Positions 1 through 13,200 of a DNA stretch of 64,000 nucleotides are shown piece after piece. The notes under the pieces are model-generated. The model saw only the letters and a program-made list of their open reading frames with translations. It did not search any database and was not told the DNA's origin. Within the stretch, counting starts at the first letter, position 1. Every line of letters starts with the position of its first letter. Origin of the DNA: Hormiphora californensis (Eukaryota; Ctenophora; Tentaculata; Cydippida; Pleurobrachiidae); NCBI GenBank assembly GCA_020137815.1, contig CM035362.1, forward strand, positions 832,605-896,604. Direction: 5' to 3'. Position numbers and translations under genes: made by a program.

Positions 1-523
1 CCTCTTTACTTGTTTATGCATGATGTGTGACGCCATATATAATGCATTAATGGCCATGTATTCTCACATGTATAACAACTTGTACCTCATGTATCTTGTA
101 GCCGGTTCTTCTTGTGCTTCATGGTAAACTCAGATTTGAAAACATTCTCAGAATCTCAATAATGCACCAGTAACTGCAGCATATTAATATGCTAATTAGC
201 CACATCCGACATATTATAATTGCATTATATGTAGCGACCAATCCTCTCATCTCCGATCTTCCATTTTTCTATCCTCTCATTTTTCTATCCTCTAGAATAA
301 ATCATGTAGTACACTGAATTATTAGAAAGGATTCAAATGTAGCCTTTTGAAACATGTTTCAAAGACAGTTGCAAGTAAGTTCTCCCCCCTCCCTTCCCGA
401 GTTCTCCAACCTCCATTCGATCCAATGGGTATCTGAAGGACGATACGTTTGATGTTATATTGCTAAACGTGTTGTCCCTTTCAAGCCCCCGATCCATGTT
501 TATTCTGCATATGATATGGACGT
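1..523. other. AT-rich intergenic DNA, no gene seen
   Basis: I see no convincing coding region. Open frames here are short and lack family resemblance or splice context. The stretch is AT-rich with a small direct repeat of a 'ttctatcctct' motif near 265-290. Confidence 0.5.
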
Positions 524-928
524 AATTTAGTCCAAAAACCAATTAAATAAATTAGTTTGGATGCCCGGGCCCATTTGGTGTCACGGGGGTAAAACCTTTA
601 GGCTACTGTCATAAATAATGGCATATCTCGTTTATTTTTTATACACATCTCTCGTTTTTCTTTTCTCTTTCTCTCCCTCACTCTATCTCTTTCTCCCTCT
701 TTCCCTCTTTCTCCCACTCTCTACCTCCCATCTCCCTCTTTTTTCTTTCTCTTTTTTTCTTTTCTCTCTCCGTTTTCTCGATATCTCACTCTTTCTATCA
801 CAATTTGTTTGCCTTTATCTCTCTCAATATACATCATTTATGACAGTAGCCTAAAGGTTTTACCCCCGTGACACCAAATGGGCCCGGGCATCCAAACTAA
901 TTTATTTAATTGGTTTTTGGACTAAATT
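524..928. repeat. Inverted-repeat (MITE-like) element with ~94-bp arms
   Basis: The segment 524-617 reappears reverse-complemented at 835-928 almost without change. Both arms contain the block GCCCGGGCCCATTTGGTGTC or its complement. The arms enclose about 215 bp of T/C-rich sequence. No transposase is encoded, so this looks like a small non-autonomous or foldback element. I could not define a target duplication with confidence. Confidence 0.75.
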
Positions 929-1009
929 TCTGTTCTTTTTGGTGTAAAAAAGATACAGCTTTTTTACTGATTTTACCATATAGGTATTTTGGGATCTGAA
1001 TACTACATA

Positions 1010-1735
1010 AATATGCAAATAACGGCTAAACGGTGCGAAATACGAATTTTTTTCCAGGGAATGACCCCCCATAAATCGGCTATTTTGAGTCGGAATATGC
1101 CCAAGAAAACGTTCTAGGACAAGCCAAAGTGGAGATTTTGAAGAATATGCATAAAATCATGAATAGGTGTATAAATATGCAAATAACGGCTAAACGGTGC
1201 GAGATACGACTTTTTGTCCAGGGAACGACCCCCCATAAATCGACCATTCTGCGTCGAAATATGTCCATGAAAACGTCCTAGGATCAGCTGAAGTGGAAAT
1301 ATTCAGAATATGCATAATATCATGAATAGGAGCATAAATATGCAAATAACGGCTAAACGGTGCGAAATACGAATTTTTGTCCAGGGAACGACCCCCCATA
1401 AATCGACTATTTTGAGTCGGAATATGCCCAAGAAACTGTTCTAGGACCAGCCAAAGTGGAGATTTTAAAGAATATGCATAAAATCATGAATAGGTGTATA
1501 AATATGCAAATAACGGCTAAACGGTGCGAGATATGACTTTTTGTCCGGGGAACGACCCCCCATAAATCGACCATTCTGCGTCGAAATATGTCCATGAAAA
1601 CGTCCTAGGACCAGCTGAAGTGGAAATATTCAGAATACGCATAAAATCATGAATAGGAGCATAAATATGCAAATAACGGCGAAACGGTTTGAGATATGAC
1701 TTTTTGTCCAGGGGACGACCCCCCATAAATCGATC
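1010..1735. repeat. ~163-bp satellite array, about 4.5 units
   Basis: The block AATAACGGCTAAACGGT recurs near 1017, 1180, 1343, 1507 and 1671 (last copy slightly changed), a spacing of 163-164 bp. Alternate units are more alike than neighbours, for example 'gccaaagtggagatttt' against 'gctgaagtggaaatatt', which gives a ~327-bp higher-order dimer. Short open frames on the minus strand are by-products of the repeat. Confidence 0.85.
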
Positions 1736-1740
1736 ATTCC

Positions 1741-3350
1741 ACGTCTAATGTGACCAGTTTCAAGTCTTTACGACCTTCTAGTCAAGTTATATCGCTATTA
1801 TTAGAAATAATGATACGACTAATTTATGACTAATTATTGAATAATTAATGAACTATGACGATTTCGAAGTTCTCGCATAGCCTATACCATGCGAAATGAT
1901 GTAAGGAACCACTGTTCCAAACGGCAAGTCGCTACTATTTGTGGTTTAGGAGAACACTCAATCTCCTCCCCTCCCGTCCCCTCCCGTCCCATCCCTTACA
2001 TTTTTGCATTTTGGGACCCCTCTGGCAAATTTTTACCTTACATCCGATCGTTCTGAAAATTTGTATGCCTCTTCTCCTATATGAGGGCCCTCAGAGTACA
2101 AAATTTCAGCTCTCTACTTCATCTGGAACATGCTTTTTTAAAGCATCAAAAACCTCGAAATCTGCAATGGTATATAGTAGCACTGGCAGGTTTTCACGCG
2201 CTTGTGTGTAGAAGTGTTGCATGTGCTTTCTCTTTTGTTTTTGGAGTTAGAGGGTATTTTTAAGGTGGGGGCTCTGCCCCCACACCCCCTTTTGGGCCCG
2301 GGGCACTTGCCAGTGCTATGATTTAGGGTGTCGATCTCTCCAAAATAAACATTGAAACCATCTCTTCTCCCAGATACCGGCATGGAACATTGTTCCAGAC
2401 CACATTAAATCTCTGTATTTCCCTTTCACGAGTTTCAGTTTTCCAGATCTCTCCATTTCTCCTCCATCCCTAACACGAGTTTCCCCCTCTCAGACAAGTG
2501 AGAACGATTGGATAAGACGGAATATCCACTATAAGATATGTACCCAGTTCACACCTAAACCCGACAGTGCTGAGGACCCTCCCGAGTAAGTAGTGTAGTT
2601 CTGTCTAATACTGAGTTGTTTGTTTGTTAAATGTTTTAACCCTGCTAAGGCAGGAGTAAGTAGTTGTTATGATCTAACCCTGCTAAGGGCCGAACAAGGT
2701 TAGTTATACTTTCGAAACTCAGTTGTGCTGTTTTCTAGCGTGCATCGCAAGTGACGTATCATGTGTGTGTGTATTACACACACAACCACTGCTTTTGAAA
2801 TGGCAGTGAAAAGAATCAATTGTGAGAAATGTAAAAAAGTAGAGAGAGATAGAGAGTAACTGTCGGCTTGTGTGAATTCCAAGTCATGCTGTGTTTGATG
2901 CGTGTTGGTTGCCAAGGTAACGACAAGAGCTTAGGGGGAGGCTAACTCAACAGTCAAGGTCCATAACATAATTTCCATGCCGGAGAACTGTACCCATTCA
3001 AAATAAACAAATAATACCCAATTAAGATTAAAACCCCTACCAATATAACTCAAAGTTAAACAGACTACGTAGGTGTTTTTGTGGAGGAACAAAGGTTGAA
3101 CACGAACAGAGAGCGATTAAAAATGTTCCTGAAAATGTTGGCGAGCAGTGGTGTAAAGATCTACATGTTAGCAAACACACAGGTATATACCTCCACCACC
3201 AGAGAAATATGTTATCTAATTCATAGGGTAGCGATTAGTCTGGTGCACCTGCTGGCCTGTTATAGAGGGGGTATTTCAAATTAGCCGCCATTTCAAATAG
3301 CCAGTCGCTTATAATACCCTACCCAAGCCGAGGATATTTTCTTGCCCACC
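1741..3350. other. Intergenic stretch, no gene seen
   Basis: Only scattered short open frames occur, with no recognisable domain. A GC-rich hairpin lies near 2264-2290 (gggggctctgcccccacacc). A short direct repeat of 'aaccctgctaagg' lies near 2638 and 2679. Confidence 0.5.
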
Positions 3351-4416
3351 CTTACTTCATACCTTACTCTCCAAAATTAAGAACAAGCTTTTAAGCAACC
3401 CAAAATTAAAATATAGGAAAATTAAGGGTCCTCTTATTACTAACTCTAAAATTAAGCAAAATTAAGCAATCCTGGAGGGTGCAGATCACGAATTAAGAAA
3501 CCTGTTATTAAGCAAACTTTTATTAGGGAAATCCTACACAGAGATAGTTTGGAAAGAGTCACGTGATGTACATCACGTGACTCTTTCCAGCCAATAGCGT
3601 GCGAGTGTAAGATAAGGGGGGGGGGAGTCATGGTTGTGTTGCAAAGCACCGAGATATGACTAGACGGAGAATTGAGATTTGAGGGGAAAAAGAAAATAAA
3701 TAAAAAAAAGAGAAAGAGAGAGGGAGAGAGAGAAAGAGAGAGAGAGATAGAGAGAGAGAGACCCCGTTCCTGCTTGCCACTAGGTTTCCCTAGATTCAGA
3801 CGGTTTGCTTCTTCTGTTCCTGATAAGTTGACCCTTCTTAGACTCCGTTCCAGATGGTTGGGCTTCTTTCCAGATAGTTTAGGAGGTCTTTTGCTCCGTC
3901 ACCATGAGCTTTAATTCCCCTTTATATATTTTCTCTTACTTTAACCCATATGTACATTGTTCAACCTACCCTTATGTACATTGTTCTACCTACCTTTACT
4001 CCGCAGGCCCTCCGGGCCCTCAGATCCAACAGGATCCGGGCTCGGGGGATTTAACCCTGCTCTCGCATGGGACCTTACGGTCCCATGTGGGAGTGGTGCG
4101 TGTAGTGGACCGAGAGAGAGAGAGAGAGAGAGAAAGTGGGGGACACCCCTATCTGTTTACCTGTCCGTCTCTCCATCAGTATCTTTCTCTCCTTCATCTC
4201 TATCGGTCTCCCCGTCCATCTTCCTAATTTAACACTCATTTTAACAGAATAGAAAGAAAGGCACCAATCACTGTATCATCATCAATCGATGTCACATTCG
4301 TGATAGGGTTGAGTTGCTGTGGTTCCTTCTGAAGCCCCCTCGGCCTTCGGTGATGCCCAGTCTACTCCCAGTCAATGCCCGTACCCCTTGCGCTGTGATC
4401 AATTTATCTCTCTTGA

Positions 4417-4478
4417 AAGAGAAAGAGAAAGAGAAAGTAAAAGAGAAAGAGAAAGAGAAAGAGAAAGAGAAAGAGAGA
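4417..4478. repeat. (GAGAAA)n microsatellite
   Basis: Perfect or nearly perfect GAGAAA repeats produce Lys-Glu open frames on one strand and Phe-Ser frames on the other. These are not genes. Similar GA/CT tracts lie at 3710-3762 and 4109-4135. Confidence 0.9.
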
Positions 4479-4736
4479 TATAGCACTCCCATAATGTAAC
4501 GAGGTTCAAAATGACCGCAAACTGACCCCTAATTAACCCGAATTGACCCGGACGGTCCTATGCCATACTACCACACCATCATCAATCGATCGATGCTCTG
4601 TCTATCTCTGTCTATCTCTCTGTACCTATCTCTCTGAGCTGTGTCCCTTCTATCTCTTTCTCTCTCTCTCTCTCTGATCTCTCTCGCCCCTAAACCCAAA
4701 TCGGCCCTGGCTGCAGTGTGACGTCGAGAGTAAAAG

Positions 4737-4950
4737 TCCCCCCAAACTACTATGTCCCTTGCTGCGCGCGACCGGATTTTAGACGGCCATAGCTCCACCC
4801 CCTGATAAGATAGAGACTTGAAATTTGTTTTGTAGGGAGATCATGTCGAGTTCTTCCTACAAAACAAATTTCAAGTCTCTATCTCATCAGGGAGTGGAGT
4901 TATGACCGTGGGAAATTTTACAAAACCCGAGTGAGGGACATAGTAGTTTG
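4737..4950. repeat. Nested hairpin element with CTGATAAGATAGAGACTT arms
   Basis: The inner arms are about 4799-4836 and 4855-4894. The outer complementary blocks 'ccccaaactactatgtccc' (~4740) and 'gggacatagtagtttgggg' (~4924) extend the inverted repeat. The inner arm motif recurs at 25771-25862 and in both arms of the 5-kb inverted repeat near 40165 and 40935, so it is a dispersed family. Confidence 0.7.
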
Positions 4951-5261
4951 GGGTGTACTTTAATAGAGAGGGGTACTCAATTCTACCTATCACACAGCTA
5001 CAAAAGAATGTGATAACGAAACAAGCATCGATTGATGATGGATGATGTACTAGGTATCTTTCATTCCTTTTGTCTTATCACATAATTCCTTCATGATACA
5101 CACTTCAAAACTTTCTCAGTCTCACTATCACAGTTATTCTTTCTAATATCTTGAGATCTTACTGCAGTTCACTTCATATCGGACTGTATTATATATATGT
5201 AGTACTAGGAAAGAAAGGGATATTATAAAAGAATAAGGAATTAGAAAGATAAAGACAGGGC

Positions 5262-5462
<201 letters not shown>

Positions 5463-5944
5463 CTCAATCTAAGCTTGGGGCGAGGGGATACAATGTGACC
5501 GAGGGATCAGGATGACGTAATCATGAGAATTGAGAAAGTTTCGCTGTAAACCCCCTTCCTGCCAGCGCTGAGACTCGCACGTGCCAGAACGCCGCGCATG
5601 GTAGCCTTATCTCTAGATTGCAACACAAACTCTCTCTCAGTCTTATCACGTGATATATCACGTGACATTGCTTAATAGCAGGTTTCTTAAATTTGGCTGC
5701 TCTTATTTTCGAGTTGCTTAATTTGCCGTAATTTTGGTTTGCTTAATTTCAGGTTTTGAATTTTAGTCTTCTTTATTTAAGATTGCTTAATAGAAGACAT
5801 TTTAATTATAGTTTGCTACATTATCTGGATCTTAATTTTGGAGAGTAAGGTAGTTTGGAGTTTTAGATTATATTCTGAATCCGGATTATTATGACTAAAT
5901 CATTTTAGGGAATTATTTTGGGAAAATTCGTTTTGTTGACGAAG

Positions 5945-7216
5945 ATGGCACACACCAACCTGATGTGAGTAGTTATGTTCTTTACATTTGTAAGGAAAGA
6001 GAGTCGAGCTAGGCAAAGTAGGAATCAGTCAAATATAGAGTTCTTGATAAAACTTTTCATTTGAGTTACAGTAATTGTAACAGTTTGAAAATTAACACTG
6101 AACAGCTCATCAATTCGTCCCAGTTTGTCCGGATCAGTAATGACATGATGAGCACACCGGCGAAACAGAGCAAAGTTATTAACTTACTTCTCAACAAGTG
6201 GAAATTGCCCCAACCCAAACTCCTCATCTCAGGTTGGTCATTACTCCTTTATAAAATCAATCATTTACTGAGTTGCTCCTTTATAAAACATTTCATTCCT
6301 CAGTTACTGGAGGAGCACAAGTGTTTAGCTGTTCAAAGGAACTAGAGAAACGCTTCAAGAGGGGTCTCTGTAAGGCAGCGAAAAGTACTGATGCGTGGAT
6401 ATTTAGCGGTGGAACAAATACGGTACTTTCACTTTCATTTAGCTCTATTTTCACTTTACTCAATTCTAACTCGGGCTCCGATTAATCGACTTTGAAACTC
6501 ATTATAATATAACTTTACAGGGTGTGATGAAGCTGGTGGGAGAGGCAGTTAGGGGAAGTTCATTTGGCAGTCAAATTGTTACCATCGGTATTGCCACTTG
6601 GGGCATTGTCAAGAACAGATGCCAACTGAGATGTCAGGTAGGGAATCTTTTTACAATCGGTTTCTGGGGGGAGAGAAATCTTTTCTAAAAAATTTAAAAT
6701 GTTTTTGTTTCCTTGTTCGACTCTCTCTCTCTCCCCGTGCACCGGAATATTTTTACATGTTTCCCGCAGGATGACAGTCATCTTGCTCGATATATGACGA
6801 AACGAACCAAGATCCCTGGACAGAGGGGAGCATTCTTGGATCCTAACCACACACACTTCCTACTGGCAGATGATGGTAGGTTTCACTTTCACTTTCACTT
6901 TCACTTCACTGTCATACTGTCTCGTATGTTTTATTCTTGGTACGCTTCCAAGAAATATTGATGGGCCTCTTTTATACGCTCGTTACCATGACAACATGAC
7001 ACTAGCAAGTAGGGTCTCTTTGGTACACACCCTTGTCGACCGAATGGCGAATAGCTTTGTTCTTTGTGTGTGATGTTCCGTGTTTGTTGAGGAGGGGGTT
7101 GACGAACATTGAACAATCGATCAAACTTTGTTCTCCTTTGTTCTGATATTGAAGAGCACACGTTTCTGTTTTCTGACCACCTGGTACGAACATTCACTTC
7201 ACATTTCTATCTCTCT

Positions 7217-7259
<43 letters not shown>

Positions 7260-10200
7260 ACTCTCTTTCTCCCCCCCCTCTCTCTCTCTCTCTCTCTCCG
7301 TAGTTTTCTTTATCAGGTTCGTTACAGCTCTGGTAGCACTATCAGCGACTAACGATATTTCACCCCCAACGGTCATTTTTACCTAACTTTGTCGATTTTT
7401 AATTCTTGAATCTTCCTGTCCAGGGATACTAGTGCTTCTAAATGCCTCCTAAGTCTAATCCTGGTAATAGGGGTAGGGGTGGTAGGGGCGGTAGGGGAGG
7501 TAGGGGTGGCAATAGTGGTGGCAATAGTGTTGATGGTGAGAGAGATGGTGTCCTAACTAGATCTAAGACCAATAATGCACATTTCTCTAACTCCCCCAGC
7601 ATGCCAGATATATCAAATTGCCCTTCTGAATTTGTAGATTTCTTCAAATATCTGTTACAAAAGATTGATAATCTTGAATCACGCCTCGCTCAATCAGAGC
7701 AGTATAACCGTCGCTCCACCCTAATTGTATCTGGTTTTCCCGTAGCAGAGGGCGAGACTTCTGAATCTCTGAAAACCGCAGTATGCAAACATCTCACTGA
7801 TGAGACCCAGGTACCCGTGCGTGAAAGTGATATTCAAGCTTTGCACCGCAATAAGCCTCCTAGTACTAGACCTGTCGCTGACAAGAAGGATGCACCGAGA
7901 CCAGCCGAGCCTTCTATTACTGTCAGAATTTATGACTTCAATCTTAAAGACAGTGTTCTATCTAAGTATAGAAATTACTCAGGCAATAATGTCAGAAAAC
8001 CCGTGAGAGTGGCACAGTCGCTCTGCCCTTACTATTTAGATCTCAGGTATAAGATCAGCGAGTGGTTCAAGGATAATAACCTTAAACCCAGGTACATACA
8101 TTACCGGTCACCATCTGCTGGTCTTGTAATTAAGTATGGTGATGATCTTATCACTAAGATTTTCAGTTGGCATGATTTCATGAGCATCGCCAGCAAACTG
8201 ACTAATAATTAACCTGTTTTTTGTGTGTTTGTTTTGTACTTGTATCCATGCTCTTTATCTGTATCAGCACACCTATTACCCTGGACATATCTATATTGAA
8301 TAATTAACAATAATCTTCATGTCAGAGATATGTGTGGTAAATGTAACAAGGCTGTATACCTACACAACCATCATGTTTATTGTAATTTTTGCGAGAAGGT
8401 GGTACACGGGAAGTGCCATAACTTCGATATTGACACATGTATTGCCATTGACAACACAAAAGACTGGTTCTGCCCAGATTGTATTAACAGTATTCTCCCA
8501 GTATCGGTATTTTATGTTGATAATTGCCTTGGAAATATACCTATGCAGGATTGTAGCTACTGTCATAACCTTATAGGCAAGTTGTCACCTCACTTGAGGT
8601 GCACTAAATGTGATTGTACAATGCATTCCAGATGTTCTAATAGTGGTGTTTGTCTAACCTGTCATTATAGTTTGCCTCTAGATTCAAGGGACCCGCCGTC
8701 TCTTTCGATTTTTAACCCGTTTACCCCTGATCCAACTAACAACCCCATTAATGATATTACTGACAATACCACTCAGCATTAGGGTGTGCTATTTTTCCCA
8801 ACTCATAAATCAAATCCAATTTTCACAAAGTTTACCCCTAGAATGAGTTCCTACGATCATTCTAAAACATTTGGTAAAAAAATTTTAGTCCTTCCCTGGC
8901 CCAATTACGTGGGCCGATGTATGCCCATATATGGGCATATTCATATCAAAAAATGTTTGTTGGGGCGTTATTTCGAAAAAACCACACATATGAATCGCCT
9001 CATGAGAACCAGTACAACCATTATTTCCAGTCTGCACCTTCAGAACTCCATTTTATAATGAAAATTTTATTTTTTTTTCATCTTTTTTTCTTGCACATTT
9101 TCCTACTTTGCAGTATTAGTTGAGACGAATTTTAACTTTTTGAGATTTTATTTGTCGGAAACCAAATTCCGGTTGTAACCGACTACTTTTGACCTGCTGA
9201 ACACGATCCCGTTCATGAAAAAGCTCTCAAAATTGAAGAAAATGGCCAAAATGAACATTTTTAGTCAAAAATGAACATTTTTGGTCCAAAATGAACATTT
9301 TCAGGTCAAAAATGACCTTTGGCTAACTTTCATGATACACATCCATTCTGATCGGTATCAAACCGCTGAACACGACCCTGACCATAAAAAGTTGATATCA
9401 AGAACATGCCAAACACTGATGTAAAACACACATATTTTCCTTTTTTCGGTAAAAAAGTTAACTTTTTTAATCGCCTGGCCCACGTAATTGACATACACTA
9501 TCCCAATTCCGTTTTCAGGATGTAGTAGACAATTGTCCATAGTTTCATATCTACCCTTAACCTTTTGGCCAAGTCGACAAAATTTTCACTTAGCACACCC
9601 TACTCAGCATACAATATCGCACACCCTGGACAATTGTGTTAATCTCGATTATTTTCCAAGTTCTAACCCTGGCACCGTCTCTATAGCACACTGTAACATA
9701 GATGGTTTTAAATCAAATTTTTTTGAGTTTAGTGCCAGGTCCAACATCTTGTCAAGGGGTGTTAATAATCAACCCGATATTTATATGTTTTGTGAAACGA
9801 ATTTGTCACCTATTGATAATATCAGTCAGTATGAATTACCCATGTATAAATCTTACCATGCACCCAATGTTACTGGGAAAATCAAGGGCGCTGGCCTTGC
9901 GGCCTATGTTAGGCATGATATTGATTTCACTCCGTGTTCTAGCATGACAATTAACACCAATACCTTTCAATGTTTGGGGGGTAAAATTAAAATGTCTAAT
10001 AATCAGATTATGAATGTTGTGGTTATTTACAGGTTCCATCGTATCGACATGGAATCCTTTTTTACAGATATTACAGCTCTTTTAGAGATAGTTTGTAGAA
10101 ATAACTGCATCATCACGGGTGATTTTAATTTAAATCTGTTTAACAGTGAGTCTAGTCTAGTGAGGCGCTACCTTAACCTGTTCATGAGTTTTGGTTTAGC

Positions 10201-13200
10201 CCCACTGATAAGCCGCGCCACGAATCACACTTTCAACGCATCAACGCTAATTGATCAGACATGGTCGAACATTATATCAACTGATACTAGGTCATATCTT
10301 GTTCCCAAACTTGCTGTATCCTCCCATGTTCCTACCGTCTGTTACTTCTCTGATCCCTACAAGGTGGTTGAATGTGGACCCAGAGAGATAGAGAAACTTG
10401 TGTTCAACCAGAGCACACTAAAGGGTTTTGAAAACGAATACATGTCTATTTGTCAACCATTAGTTAAACTTTTAGATTCTGCTAACACCTGTACTGACTT
10501 TACCTACTATTTCTCTAATTATTACTCTAGTCTCTACACTCTCTATAGGAAGCACTTTATTAGGACCATTATCCTAAAAACCAATCGTAACAGTCATGAT
10601 AAACCTTGGATCACTCCCTCTATAGGTCGGTCTTGTCACGTTAAGTCACAACTTTACAAAAAGTGGGTTGCATCTAGGGGTACTGGCGGTGAAGCTTCAG
10701 CTGCGTTTGATTATAGAACTTACCGTGCTGTCCTTAGGGACCTAATCACTAGGTCCCGTGATTCTTTCTTCACGGATAAGTTTAATAAATGTTCAAACGA
10801 TGTTAGGAAATGCTGGGCAGTCATAAATGAACTTAGAGGGAAATTTTCTGTCCCTACGTTTCCCAAACAGCTTCTTCGGGGTGAACAGGTTGTCACAAAT
10901 CAATCAGAGATTGCTAATGCAATGAACACGTATTTTACCGGTATTGCTGAGAGAATGAACACCTCAAAATACGGGTCTACTGAGCCTGACATAGGTCTTT
11001 ATGGCCGTTTTCTTGGTCCCCGTATAAACAATTCTATCTTTTTAACCCCAGTTACACCTGGTGAAATCTGTTCTGTGATCTCCTGCCTGAAGCCTAAGAA
11101 GTCTTCGGATATACAGCCAGCCTGCCTAAAACACTTTAGTCCCCTTTTCTCAGCTGACTTTTCAACTCTTATTAATAAATGCATGTCACTCGGTATTTTC
11201 CCTAGCGAGTTAAAGAGTGCGAAAGTGATTCCTCTTCATAAAGGGGGTGACACTGATACATTCGGTAACTACAGACCTATATCTCTACTTCCTGTCTTAA
11301 GTAAGGTCTTTGAAAAGTGTCTCCACAGCCGGTTAGTAAAGTTTCTAGATATCAATAATGTTCTAAGTGTAGACCAGTTTGGTTTTAGGAAAGGTCTGTC
11401 GACAACTGACGCTCTTCAGAAGGGTATAGCTAATGCAGTTACTAGTTTGGACCACAACTTTTTTACCTTGGGTCTTTTTCTAGACCTAAGTAAAGCTTTC
11501 GATACGATTCATCATAAGATCCTGTTATCCAAACTAGAGCACTACGGTATCCGTGGTATAGCTCTTGATTTGATCCGGAGTTACCTCAGCAACAGAACCC
11601 AGCGTGTATGTATTGGAAACAATCATTCTGATAATCTCACAGTTTCCTTTGGGGTACCTCAAGGTTCTATCTTAGGACCCTTACTCTTCATTTTGTACAT
11701 TAACGACTTGATGAATTTATCTAGTAGCTCAAATTCACCCGATTGTGTCATGAAATTCATCCTCTTCGCTGATGACTCAAATGTATTTTTCTCCGGTAAA
11801 ACCGTACAAGGTGTACAAAAATGCATTAATGACTTTCTGTTATCCCTCCAGAAATTTCTGGACTCCAACTTTCTCCACGTTAACACATCGAAAACCAAAT
11901 TCATGTATTTTACAACACCGCAATCAAAAAGTTGTCTACCTACCTTTAAAATGGTTTATGCTGATACTGTGATTGAACAGGTTAGCAGCATTAGATTTTT
12001 GGGGGTTGAAGTTAGTGAGAATCTTACGTGGGATCTCCACATACAATCTGTTTGTACCAAACTAAATCGTAACATAGGCTCGTTACGTAATATTCGCAAC
12101 TCACTCCCGGTCAGACTACGTATTTCTGTTTATCACGCACTTATTCATTCACACATTAACTACGCTATCAGTGTTTGGGGTAGCGGAGGTCTCTGTAACA
12201 AGCTCCTACCAATCTTCAAATGTCAAAAACATGCTCTCCGTTGCCTTTTCTCACTCAGGCGTAGTCCGGGTGTTCACGGTCTGCCCGGCACCAAAACAAC
12301 TTTTAACACTAACCAAATCTTGACTGTTCACAACCAATACTTCCTATCAGTCTTAGCAGTTGTCCATAGGGATATTTTTGTCGGGGAACTAGTCCAGTTC
12401 TCCGAAAGGAAAGCTGATTTGGCCATCATACCTAAAGGTGTCCACAGGTATCTGGACCCTAACTTCTATTTCATGGGCCCTAGGCTTTGGAATTCTTTCT
12501 CCTGCAAGTTAAATTCTCCCAATACTAGCTCGTTTAAAAGATCAATCAAGCACATGCTACTCGAGAATCAGGTTAAAGGTGATCCCTCAAGTTGGGAAGA
12601 TTCTAACTATTATCCGGTTCAAAACAAAAGATGATCTGTTGATACTGTCAAAATATGATCTCAAGATAATGCCAAAATACAATCGATTAAAAGATGTTAC
12701 AGATTAGTTTTTCTTGGTCCACACGTGGACCTTTACTCCCAGCCGTCCTGTCTAGGACAGACAACCCTCACCACCACAGACCCCAGTCCACGGACTGCTT
12801 CCTTTCCCATGAACACCTCATTTTATTTTCTCAGTGTTGTTTTCTTTTTAATACACCCTGTTTTCTTTTCCCTTTTTTTCACGTTGTTTTTCAGCTAGAT
12901 TGAGCTGCTTTGTGTGTTCCTATTTTTCAAGTGTGTTTTTTACATGTGTAATTTTGATCTGATTTTTGTTTCATCATGTTTTCGTACACCGCACTTTTCG
13001 TACCCCACCCTACTGTGTTTTTCCTTCCCTTTTTTTTATAGTCCCTCCAGCCTTACTATTTTGTATCCCTTGTTACAGTATTGTTCTCATTATGCGATCT
13101 AACCCAGACACCCCCTTTCGCTAGGGGAGGGCCTGGAGTGAGTGGGTCGCCCGGTCTGATCGAACTACCTAGTCAATTGACCATTTCGTTCATACCGGGC

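Noticed and set aside
8786-9058. 90-residue open frame seen identically at 19249-19521
   Set aside because: Its conservation is only that of two identical recent transposon copies. It has no transposase motif and an unnatural composition.
9488-9602. ATG at 9488 as start of the reverse transcriptase protein
   Set aside because: It lies inside the 823-bp DNA transposon; the native frame enters from the zinc-finger region upstream.
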